NCBI GenBank assembly: GCA_022739095.1
Contig: JAIJEI010000126.1
Location: forward strand, 1-6,196
Length of the DNA stretch: 6,196 nucleotides
Origin: Bifidobacterium sp.
GTDB taxonomy: Bacteria > Actinomycetota > Actinomycetes > Actinomycetales > Bifidobacteriaceae
Direction: 5' to 3'
Part shown: in pieces, positions 1 to 5,885 of the stretch
How positions within the stretch are numbered: the stretch's first letter is position 1
How the letters are laid out: every line of letters begins with the position of its first letter
Translations under genes and position numbers: made by a program
The notes under the pieces: model-generated
Databases searched by the model: none
What the model saw: the letters and a program-made list of their open reading frames with translations, nothing else
Told to the model about the DNA's origin: nothing

Positions 1-998
1 TCACCCACAGATTCGCGTTTGATGAACATCGTGGGCACGGAATGCGTGATGCCGCCATCCATGGATCCCGAACGGATGCGTTGCAGCAATAGCTCCACAC
101 CCTGCTTCCCCATCAGATCCGCCTGTTGGGAAATCACGGCGATGCGCGGCGTCATCACGGTAAACGCCGAAATATCATCGAACGACACCAACGACATGCG
201 TTCGCCAATCACCACCCCGCGGTCATGCAGCAGTCCAATCACCGTGAACGCATCCGGCGAATATGCGCACAATATTGCGCTCACCCCTGCACCCAGCAGC
301 ACCTCTACCGCAGCGGCACGCGATTCATAAGTGGAGTCGCAAGCTGCGACAACGCCATCGCCGTCAGCAAGCAAATCGGCGGCAGCCTCCCGAAACGCGG
401 TCGCTCGTTCGTCAATACTGAACGATTCGAGCGAAGGATGAGACATATAGCCCACACGCCGATGGCCCAGACGCACCAGTTCTTCAAGAGCCTCACGAAT
501 TCCCGTATATGGATCAGAAACCACAAACGGCACCGACTCGACACCGGGAACGCGACGATCAACGAACACCAACGGCAAGTCTCGTTGTATCAACGATTGC
601 ACTCCGGGGGATTTCACACCCTGCGGTACGACGATAGCCCCATCAATGCGTTGGCCCAAAAGATTCTCGATAAATACATCCTGGCGTTCCACGCTTTCCG
701 AAGACGTGCCAATCAGAGTGGAGACCCCATGCCGGTAGAGTTCATTCTCCATCGAAGCAACCAAATCGGCAAAATACGGATTGCGCAAATCAGGAACCAG
801 CAAACCAACAGTCTTAGTGTCCGACGAGCGCATGGAACGGGCACGCTGATCGGGCACGTACCCCATTTCCTCAACCGTTTTCAGCACCAACTGTCGCGTA
901 TCGCTAGAGAAGCGGCCTTTATTATGAAGTATTTGGGAAACAGCAGCAGCCGATACACCGGCACGTTGAGCAACATCCTTCAACGTCACGAACGCCAT
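1..998 (-). CDS. LacI-family transcriptional regulator, C-terminus cut by window edge
   Basis: A sugar-responsive DNA-binding regulator of the LacI/GalR family, expected to act as a cytoplasmic dimer. 332 codons are visible, reading from an ATG at 998 off the left edge. Residues 5-27 form the N-terminal helix-turn-helix (TLKDVAQRAGVS, then AAAVSQILHNKG). Residues 51-61 are the hinge helix (QRARSMRSSDT). A periplasmic-binding-protein-like sensor domain follows from about residue 63 (TVGLLVPDLRNPYFADLV), with family landmarks RIDGAIVVPQG near 118, GHRRVGYMSHP near 178 and VSFDD at 271-275. The last residues, FIKRESVG, are typical of the family's C-terminus, so probably only a few residues are missing. 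The start is set by AAGGAGG at 1004-1010, five bases upstream. The gene sits downstream of the bmr operon on the same strand, separated by a probable terminator, so it is likely independent. The hinge has Met56 where most members have Leu. The ligand cannot be told from the sequence; the regulated genes probably lie left of the window. Confidence 0.93.
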   Translation of the reverse strand, partial: MAFVTLKDVAQRAGVSAAAVSQILHNKGRFSSDTRQLVLKTVEEMGYVPDQRARSMRSSDTKTVGLLVPDLRNPYFADLVASMENELYRHGVSTLIGTSSESVERQDVFIENLLGQRIDGAIVVPQGVKSPGVQSLIQRDLPLVFVDRRVPGVESVPFVVSDPYTGIREALEELVRLGHRRVGYMSHPSLESFSIDERATAFREAAADLLADGDGVVAACDSTYESRAAAVEVLLGAGVSAILCAYSPDAFTVIGLLHDRGVVIGERMSLVSFDDISAFTVMTPRIAVISQQADLMGKQGVELLLQRIRSGSMDGGITHSVPTMFIKRESVG

Positions 999-1101
999 AG
1001 TCCCCTCCTTGCGGCCGATGCATCGTCAAAGCAATAATTCAAATGTACCCTTTTCACCGCCAATATTCGCAATTCGTCGACGACACACGGCTCTCAACAT
1101 A
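999..1101 (-). promoter_or_regulatory. Leader and candidate promoter/operator region of the lacI-type gene
   Basis: This 103-base gap should hold the promoter of the LacI-family gene. Reading the minus strand, the best hexamers I see are TTGCGA (1067-1072) and TACATT (1042-1047) with a 19-base spacer, which is a weak match. Three palindromic stretches are candidate operators for autoregulation: GCCAATATTCGC at 1059-1070 (12 bp, one mismatched pair, overlapping the candidate -35), TCGTCGACGA at 1074-1083 (perfect, 10 bp) and CGATGCATCG at 1016-1025 (perfect, 10 bp, just upstream of the ribosome binding site). LacI-family operators are usually 14-20 bp palindromes, so none is a secure call. Confidence 0.35.
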
Positions 1102-1164
1102 GAAAACCGCACCCCAACTACCGGATAAGAATTACTTCAACCCGATAATCGAGGTGCGGTTTTT
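1102..1164 (-). terminator. Probable terminator of the bmrRAB operon (long-loop hairpin)
   Basis: AAAACCGCACC at 1102-1112 is an exact inverted repeat of GGTGCGGTTTT at 1153-1163. This gives an 11 bp stem with seven GC-rich core pairs and flanking A:T pairs. It starts about 14 bases after the bmrB stop codon. Read on the minus strand, the right arm ends in a short run of four T (1105-1102). On the plus strand it would end in five T (1160-1164), so the structure could work both ways, although no gene converges on it. The loop is about 40 bases, much longer than the usual 3-8, which weakens the call as a classical intrinsic terminator. Confidence 0.6.
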
Positions 1165-1177
1165 GCAGGCGTACCGA

Positions 1178-3193
1178 CTACTCCAGTTCCACCGCGCCGG
1201 TGTACAGCTGGTAGTATTCGCCCTTTTGCTCGATCAGCTCGTCATGCGAGCCACGCTCGATGATGTTGCCGTGGTCGAGCACCATGATCACGTCGGAGTT
1301 GCGTACGGTGGACAGACGGTGGGCGATGACGAAGACCGTACGGCCTTTCATCAGGTTATCCATGCCAGCTTGCACAACCTCTTCAGTACGCGTATCAATC
1401 GAGGATGTAGCCTCATCAAGAATCAGCGCGGGCGGATCGGCCACCGCCGCACGGGCAATGGAAATCAACTGGCGCTGACCCTGGGATAGGCCGGATCCAT
1501 CACCCTCAAGCACCGTGTTGTATCCCTCGGGCAGCATACGGATGAAGCTGTCCGCATTGACCAAACGCGCGGCCTCAATGCATTCCTCATCGGTGGCGTT
1601 CAGACGGCCATAACGAATGTTGTCCATCACGGTACCGGTGAACAGGTTCACATCCTGCAGTACGATACCCAACGAGCGGCGCAGGTCAGGCTTCTTGATG
1701 CCGGCCACGGAAATGCCGTCATAAAGGATCTGGCCGTGCTGGATATCGTAGAACCGGTTGATGAGGTTGGTCACGGTGGTCTTGCCGGCACCGGTGGCAC
1801 CGACGAGCGCGATCTTCTGGCCGGGCTTGGCGAACCAGGTGATGTCATGCAGCACCGACTTGTCCGGGTTGTAGCCGAAGGTCACGTTAGTGAAGCGCAC
1901 GTCGCCGCGCAGCAGGGTCAGTCGGCCATCAGGCGAGGTAATCGCCTGCTCCTTGGCCTTCATCGCCACTTCACGGGCCGAACCCTTGAGCCTTTCGGCG
2001 GCCTTCAGAGACCTCGTGCCATCGTCGCCGATTTCGCGCTTCCACGCCCAGTGACCGGTCTCATGGTCCACCTCGGTCATGATGCGTCCGTCCTCGCCCA
2101 GTTCCACGTTGACGAGCGTCACGGTACCCTTGTCTTCCTCGATAGGCTCATCCATCAGCTTGAAGATGCGGGAGGCGCCGGCAAGCGCCATCATCACCAT
2201 GGTCAGCTGCTGGGAAACCTGACCGATCGGGTTGATGAACGAACGGGACAGGGTCAGCAAGGAGACGAGCGTACCGAGGGTGAGCGGCTTGACGCCGGTC
2301 AGACCGATGTCGTTGACGCCGGCCAGCGAAACGGCGGCACCGACGATGGCGAGCAGAATGTAGAGCAGGTAGCCCATATTGCCAACCACCGGCATGGTCA
2401 CATTGCCCCATGTGTTCGCTTCGGCGGAGGCCTCAAAGAGTTCCTCGTTCTTCTCGTCGAAGGTCTTCTGGGTGGCGTCCTCATGGTTGAACACCTTGAT
2501 GATCTTCTGGCCGTTGACGGATTCCTCCACGAAGGCGTTCACGTCGCCGATCCACTGCTGCTGCTTGACGAAGTAGCGGCCGGAGCGGCCCACGATCTTG
2601 CGGATGATGTAGAACAACAGGACGGTGAACACAATCACGAATGCGGTGAACGGGATGGACAGCCACAGCATGGATAGCAATGCCGCAATCGCGGAGATGA
2701 TCGAGGAGAACATCTGCGGGAACGACTGCGAAATCGCCTGACGCAGCGTATCGGTGTCGTTGGTATAGTGGCTCATGATGTCGCCGTGCTCGTGGCTGTC
2801 GAAGTAGCGAATCAGCAGCTTCTGCTGGTGGGCGAACATATCGTCACGAATCTTCTTGAGCGTGCCCTGTTCAACGGTGATGATCAGCCACTGCCAAGCC
2901 CAGGATGCCACGATACCGGCCACATACAGGCAGCCCATCAGACTGATGGCGCGCAGCAACGGAGCCCAGTCAGGGTTCGATTCCCCCACCATCGGCAGGA
3001 TGTAGGTGTCAATCAGCGATTGGAGGAACAACGCGGATCCGGCCTGCGCGGCGGCACCGATCAGGATGCACACTACGATGGCGATAACGCGCAATTTATA
3101 TTGGAAGATGTAGCCGAAGATGCGCTTGATGGTTCCGGGGTCGGCTTTGCCCATGTCAGGCTTGCGATTCTTGAAGCTCTGGTTGCCACTCAT
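1178..3193 (-). CDS. bmrB: ABC exporter half-transporter, consensus-ATPase subunit (BmrB-like)
   Basis: A fused permease/ATPase half-transporter of 671 aa, expected to pair with BmrA in the cytoplasmic membrane and expel drugs or bile salts. The transmembrane domain spans about residues 35-340 with six hydrophobic segments. The nucleotide-binding domain starts near 430, with Walker A GATGAGKTT at 465-473, Q-loop Gln513, Walker B LILD with catalytic Glu594, and H-loop His625. The signature is LSQGQ at 569-573 instead of LSGGQ. A long linker of about 75 residues (350-425, containing HETGHWAWKREIGDDG) separates the two domains. From memory, similar inserts occur in LmrD/YheH (BmrD)-type subunits. 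I chose the ATG at 3193 because AAGGAAGGAG (3201-3210) lies seven bases upstream and it overlaps the bmrA stop as ATGA. The frame stays open upstream to 3577, but that extension is an Arg/Asp-rich out-of-frame reading of bmrA. The A/B assignment follows gene order in the B. longum bmrRAB operon as I recall it. Confidence 0.93.
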   Translation of the reverse strand: MSGNQSFKNRKPDMGKADPGTIKRIFGYIFQYKLRVIAIVVCILIGAAAQAGSALFLQSLIDTYILPMVGESNPDWAPLLRAISLMGCLYVAGIVASWAWQWLIITVEQGTLKKIRDDMFAHQQKLLIRYFDSHEHGDIMSHYTNDTDTLRQAISQSFPQMFSSIISAIAALLSMLWLSIPFTAFVIVFTVLLFYIIRKIVGRSGRYFVKQQQWIGDVNAFVEESVNGQKIIKVFNHEDATQKTFDEKNEELFEASAEANTWGNVTMPVVGNMGYLLYILLAIVGAAVSLAGVNDIGLTGVKPLTLGTLVSLLTLSRSFINPIGQVSQQLTMVMMALAGASRIFKLMDEPIEEDKGTVTLVNVELGEDGRIMTEVDHETGHWAWKREIGDDGTRSLKAAERLKGSAREVAMKAKEQAITSPDGRLTLLRGDVRFTNVTFGYNPDKSVLHDITWFAKPGQKIALVGATGAGKTTVTNLINRFYDIQHGQILYDGISVAGIKKPDLRRSLGIVLQDVNLFTGTVMDNIRYGRLNATDEECIEAARLVNADSFIRMLPEGYNTVLEGDGSGLSQGQRQLISIARAAVADPPALILDEATSSIDTRTEEVVQAGMDNLMKGRTVFVIAHRLSTVRNSDVIMVLDHGNIIERGSHDELIEQKGEYYQLYTGAVELE

Positions 3194-5097
3194 CGGGTCT
3201 CTCCTTCCTTGGTATCGGCCCCGGTCTCGACCGCGTTGGTCGCGGCCGCGGGCATGGTCACGGTCACCGTCACCGTCTCGGCGTCCGGCTGGGCCTGGTT
3301 CTTGGTCTGGGACTCGTAGATGGAACGGTATTCGTCGCAGGTGGCGAGCAGTTCCTCGTGCGTGCCGGAGGCCACGATACGGCCGGAATCCATGACGAGG
3401 ATCATGTCGGACTCCTGCACGGAAGCCACGCGCTGGGCAATGATGATCTTCGTGGTGTCCGGAATCTCGTTGTGGAACGCGGCGCGGATCAGCTTGTCGG
3501 TCTTGGTATCGACGGCGCTGGTCGAATCGTCGAGGATCAGGATCTTCGGTTTCTTGAGCAGCGCGCGGGCGATGCACAGGCGCTGGCGCTGTCCGCCGGA
3601 CATATTGGTACCGCCCTGCTCGATGTACGTGTCGTACTTGTCGGGGAATTCCTGAACGAATCCATCGGCCTGCGCGAGCTGCGCGGCGTGACGGATCTGT
3701 TCATCGGTAGCGTTCGGGTTGCCCCACCTGAGGTTCTCGGCAATAGTGCCGGAGAACAGCACGTTCTTCTGCAACACCATGGCCACCTGATCGCGCAGCG
3801 CCTCAATGTCATAGTCGCGCACGTCCACGCCGCCGACCTTGAGCGAGCCGGAGCTCACGTCGTACAGTCGCGGCACAAGCTGCACCAGGCTCGACTTGGC
3901 CGAGCCGGTGCCGCCCACGATGCCGATGGTCATGCCGGAGCGAATCTTCAGGTTGATGTCGTCGAGCACGGGCTTTTCGGAACTGCCGGAGTAGCGGAAG
4001 CTGACGTGGTCGAATTCGATGGAGCCGTCGACCACGGTCGTGACCGGCTGGGCCGGGTTCCGCACCGTGCTTTCCTCCTGCAGCACCTGGCAGATACGCT
4101 CGGCAGAAGCCTGAGAAATAATCACCATGACGAAAATCATGGACAGCATCATCATGGCCATGAGGATCTGCATTGCGTAGGTGACCAGCGAGGTCAGCTC
4201 GCCGGTGGACAGGCCCAGCGCCGCGTTGTTGCCGGAGGCGACGATCTGCTGCGCGCCCATCCATGCGATGAGAATCATCGAGGCGTAGACGCACACCATC
4301 ATGATCGGCATGTTGAAGCTCATGATGCGTTCGACCTTGGTGAAGTCCTTGAAGATGCGCTGGGAGATGCGGCCGAATTTGGAGACCTCGAAGGATTCGC
4401 GGTTGAAGGACTTGACCACGCGGATGCCCTGCAAGTTCTCGTCGACCACGTTGTTCAACGCATCGTAGGTGTGGAACACGCGCTCGAACACCGGGTGCAC
4501 AAGCACGATCAGGCCGAACAGGCCGATGGCCAGAACCGGAATGCAGGCCAGGAACACCATGGAGATCGACGGGGAGATGCGGAACGAGAAAATCCATGCC
4601 ACGACCACCATGATCGGCGCGCGCACGCCCAATCGGATGATCATCATGTAGGCGTTCTGCAGGTTCGTCACGTCGGTGGTCAGGCGGGTCACGATCGAGC
4701 CGGTGGAGAACCGGTCGATATTGGTGAAGCTGAAGCCCTGCACCTTTTCAAACTGATCCTTGCGCAGGTTCTTGGCGAAGCCCGCGCCGGCCACGGCCGC
4801 GTACTTTCCGGACAGGAAGCCGGCACCCAGCGAGACCATCGCGCACACCAGCAGAATCACGCCGAACTTGACGGTGGCCGGCATGCTGCCACCGGTGATA
4901 CCCTCATCGATCAGCGAAGCCATGATGGTCGGAATCAGGATTTCCAGAATACCTTCGACCGCCACGAACACCGGGGCCAGGATGCTGGCTTTCTTGTATT
5001 CACGAATCGAATGGCCCAGCGTGCGCAGTACATGTTTGGGCTTGTCCGGTTCGACGGCTTTGCGCGCCTGCGCGATTGCCTCTGCGGTATCGCTCAT
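3190..5097 (-). CDS. bmrA: ABC exporter half-transporter, degenerate-ATPase subunit (BmrA-like)
   Basis: A 635-aa permease/ATPase half-transporter, the likely membrane partner of BmrB. Six hydrophobic segments lie between about residues 38 and 328. The nucleotide-binding domain begins near 358, with A-loop Tyr369, Walker A GGTGSAKSS at 395-403 (Ala400 where Gly is usual), Q-loop Gln443, an intact signature MSGGQ at 499-503, and Walker B LILDD with Asp524 replacing the catalytic Glu. The H-loop reads IIIAQR, with Gln555 replacing His. These substitutions mark a subunit whose own ATP site hydrolyses poorly, as in known heterodimeric exporters. The tail after about residue 598 is low-complexity and acidic, with a TVTVTVT run coded by a 6-base repeat at 3256-3276. 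The ATG at 5097 is preceded by AAGGAGGAGAA (5101-5111) and overlaps the marR stop as ATGA. The stop overlaps the bmrB start in the same way. Substrates are not readable from the sequence. Confidence 0.94.
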   Translation of the reverse strand: MSDTAEAIAQARKAVEPDKPKHVLRTLGHSIREYKKASILAPVFVAVEGILEILIPTIMASLIDEGITGGSMPATVKFGVILLVCAMVSLGAGFLSGKYAAVAGAGFAKNLRKDQFEKVQGFSFTNIDRFSTGSIVTRLTTDVTNLQNAYMMIIRLGVRAPIMVVVAWIFSFRISPSISMVFLACIPVLAIGLFGLIVLVHPVFERVFHTYDALNNVVDENLQGIRVVKSFNRESFEVSKFGRISQRIFKDFTKVERIMSFNMPIMMVCVYASMILIAWMGAQQIVASGNNAALGLSTGELTSLVTYAMQILMAMMMLSMIFVMVIISQASAERICQVLQEESTVRNPAQPVTTVVDGSIEFDHVSFRYSGSSEKPVLDDINLKIRSGMTIGIVGGTGSAKSSLVQLVPRLYDVSSGSLKVGGVDVRDYDIEALRDQVAMVLQKNVLFSGTIAENLRWGNPNATDEQIRHAAQLAQADGFVQEFPDKYDTYIEQGGTNMSGGQRQRLCIARALLKKPKILILDDSTSAVDTKTDKLIRAAFHNEIPDTTKIIIAQRVASVQESDMILVMDSGRIVASGTHEELLATCDEYRSIYESQTKNQAQPDAETVTVTVTMPAAATNAVETGADTKEGETR

Positions 5098-5627
5098 TCG
5101 TTCTCCTCCTTCGTGTTAGCAACCTCCGCCCCGTCTTGATCGGGAGCCATCACCACAGGTGACTGAGGGAGTGTTTGATGTTCAAATTCGCGTTGTGCGC
5201 GCTCGATGTTCGCACGCATGCGTGCAACGTAGTCACGCAAAGCGGCTTTCTCGCTATCGGAGAAGCCGCCGACCAGCAACCGTTCGATCCGCTCGCCGTT
5301 CGCTTTGAGATCGGCGACGATGGCATCCGCCTTATCGGTCAGGACGATACGCTTGCAACGGGCATCATGCGCCACCGATTCGCGGGCAATCAGCCCTTTC
5401 TTCTCCATCAGGGCCAGCACGCGTGAAGCGGTGGAGCGGGTGATGCAGAATTTCTGTTCGATGGTGTGCTGGTATATCTCGCGGTCGCGGTTGCGTGCCA
5501 GGAACATGATGATATGCGCGTTGCCGCCGGTGGTTTCCCGGGCGGTTTGCGGCATGCTCTCGTCCAGATAGCGGTCAACGGCTTTGGTCACCGCGCGCAT
5601 CTCGATGCTGAGAATATGCTGATCCAT
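5094..5627 (-). CDS. bmrR: MarR-family transcriptional regulator (BmrR-like)
   Basis: A 177-aa winged helix-turn-helix regulator, probably a dimeric autorepressor of the bmrRAB operon. Residues 51-80 hold the DNA-binding helices (IYQHTIEQKFCITRSTASRV, then LALMEKKGLI). The wing is at about 87-97 (HDARCKRIVLT), matching the family DxR...LT pattern. N- and C-terminal helices (about 1-25 and 100-150) should form the dimer interface. Cys61 and Cys91 fall in or next to the DNA-binding region, so redox sensing is possible but unsupported. The start at 5627 is preferred because GGAGG lies at 5631-5635, although the 3-base spacing is short. An upstream in-frame ATG at 5642 would add MEWRA but has no ribosome binding site. 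The gene is first in the operon, overlaps bmrA by ATGA, and is preceded by inverted repeats of the size a MarR dimer binds. The name rests on operon layout and on recall of the published operator. Confidence 0.9.
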   Translation of the reverse strand: MDQHILSIEMRAVTKAVDRYLDESMPQTARETTGGNAHIIMFLARNRDREIYQHTIEQKFCITRSTASRVLALMEKKGLIARESVAHDARCKRIVLTDKADAIVADLKANGERIERLLVGGFSDSEKAALRDYVARMRANIERAQREFEHQTLPQSPVVMAPDQDGAEVANTKEENE

Positions 5628-5675
5628 TGCCCTCCATTCCATGCGGGGCCGTATACATCCGCACCTTCACCTCAT

Positions 5676-5695
5676 ATTGTTGTATAAGCAACAAT
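5676..5695. promoter_or_regulatory. Operator 1: ATTGTTG-N6-CAACAAT inverted repeat
   Basis: ATTGTTGTATAAGCAACAAT has perfect 7 bp arms around a 6-base centre, the usual size and symmetry of a MarR-dimer site. It lies 48 bases upstream of the bmrR start. From memory, ATTGTTG-6nt-CAACAAT is the published operator of the B. longum BmrR autorepressor, and this matches it exactly. Placed here, the repressor would block the start of transcription or early elongation of bmrRAB. Confidence 0.85.
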
Positions 5696-5696
5696 T

Positions 5697-5740
5697 CATA
5701 ATAATGGGACTCATATACAACAGTTGCATATACAACAATC
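5697..5740 (-). promoter_or_regulatory. Probable promoter zone of bmrRAB
   Basis: This AT-rich stretch lies just upstream of operator 1. On the minus strand it contains TATTAT (5703-5698), five of six bases of a -10 box, but no good -35 at 16-18 bases. TATATG (5717-5712) with TTGTTG (5738-5733) is an alternative with a short 15-base spacer. With the first choice, transcription would start near 5691, inside operator 1, and operator 2 would cover the -35 side. The exact promoter cannot be fixed by eye. Confidence 0.4.
5712..5739. promoter_or_regulatory. Operator 2: second, inverted copy plus an extra half-site
   Basis: On the minus strand, 5739-5723 reads ATTGTTGTATATGCAAC, identical to the first 17 bases of operator 1 except for one central base. 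It is therefore a second copy in the opposite orientation, with the far arm decayed from CAACAAT to CAACTGT. The core GTTG-N6-CAAC is at 5723-5736. CATATACAACA occurs twice as a direct repeat (5712-5722 and 5727-5737), giving a third half-site. ATATACAAC (5713-5721) and GTTGCATAT (5723-5731) also form an overlapping inverted repeat around one base. The centres of operators 1 and 2 are 44 bp apart, about four helical turns. Confidence 0.65.
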
Positions 5741-5842
5741 GGTGTGTTGCAGTATTTCGGCTCTTCCGATTTTGACGTGTAAGGGCATGTGTAAGAGGTG
5801 GGTTTGGATGGCGTGTCTGAAGCCGCCGGCGAGCTTGACGAT
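5740..5842. other. Intergenic stretch without recognisable gene
   Basis: This is the rest of the 257-base gap between the partial upstream gene and bmrR. The short open frames crossing it have no ribosome binding site and no family-like sequence. A 7-base direct repeat, GTGTAAG, occurs at 5777-5783 and 5789-5795, and a small GC palindrome, CGCCGGCG, lies near 5824-5831. I see no promoter or RNA gene that I would defend. Confidence 0.5.
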
Positions 5843-5885
5843 GCGGAACGGGCACCATCATCCATCGAACAACCTGCCCTTCCGC
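5843..5885 (-). terminator. Bulged GC-rich hairpin at the stop codon of the upstream gene
   Basis: GCGGAA-C-GGGCA at 5843-5854 pairs with TGCCCTTCCGC at 5875-5885. This forms an 11 bp stem with a single bulged C (5849) and a 20-base loop. On the minus strand the stem starts at the last base of the TAG stop of the partial gene, the place expected of a terminator. No T-run follows (the next bases are ATCGTC), so it is not a classical intrinsic terminator. It could be a U-less terminator or a 3'-end-protecting hairpin. Confidence 0.4.

Noticed and set aside
126..1037. Plus-strand open frame of 303 codons.
   Set aside because: Antisense to the LacI-family gene, which has a clear helix-turn-helix, hinge and sensor domain; the plus-strand frame looks like nothing known.
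1016..1083. Perfect 10 bp palindromes as definite LacI-type operators.
   Set aside because: They are short and similar to restriction-site-like palindromes expected by chance, so they are kept only as candidates within the leader region.
1736..2677. Plus-strand open frame of 313 codons.
   Set aside because: Antisense to bmrB, with biased His/Gly/Asp composition and no family features.
3194..3577. N-terminal extension of the bmrB frame by 128 codons.
   Set aside because: It overlaps bmrA in another frame and reads as Arg/Asp-rich noise. The ATG at 3193 has a good ribosome binding site and an ATGA overlap with the bmrA stop.
3358..5139. Long plus-strand open frame (593 codons), rich in His, Asp, Gly and Arg.
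   Set aside because: It is antisense to bmrA, whose protein has every expected ABC motif. The composition is typical of a GC-rich shadow frame and nothing resembles a domain.
5712..5737. Short direct repeats that could suggest a CRISPR or an insertion-sequence target duplication.
   Set aside because: Only two 11-base copies with a 4-base gap, and no flanking transposase or cas gene. They fit operator half-sites better.
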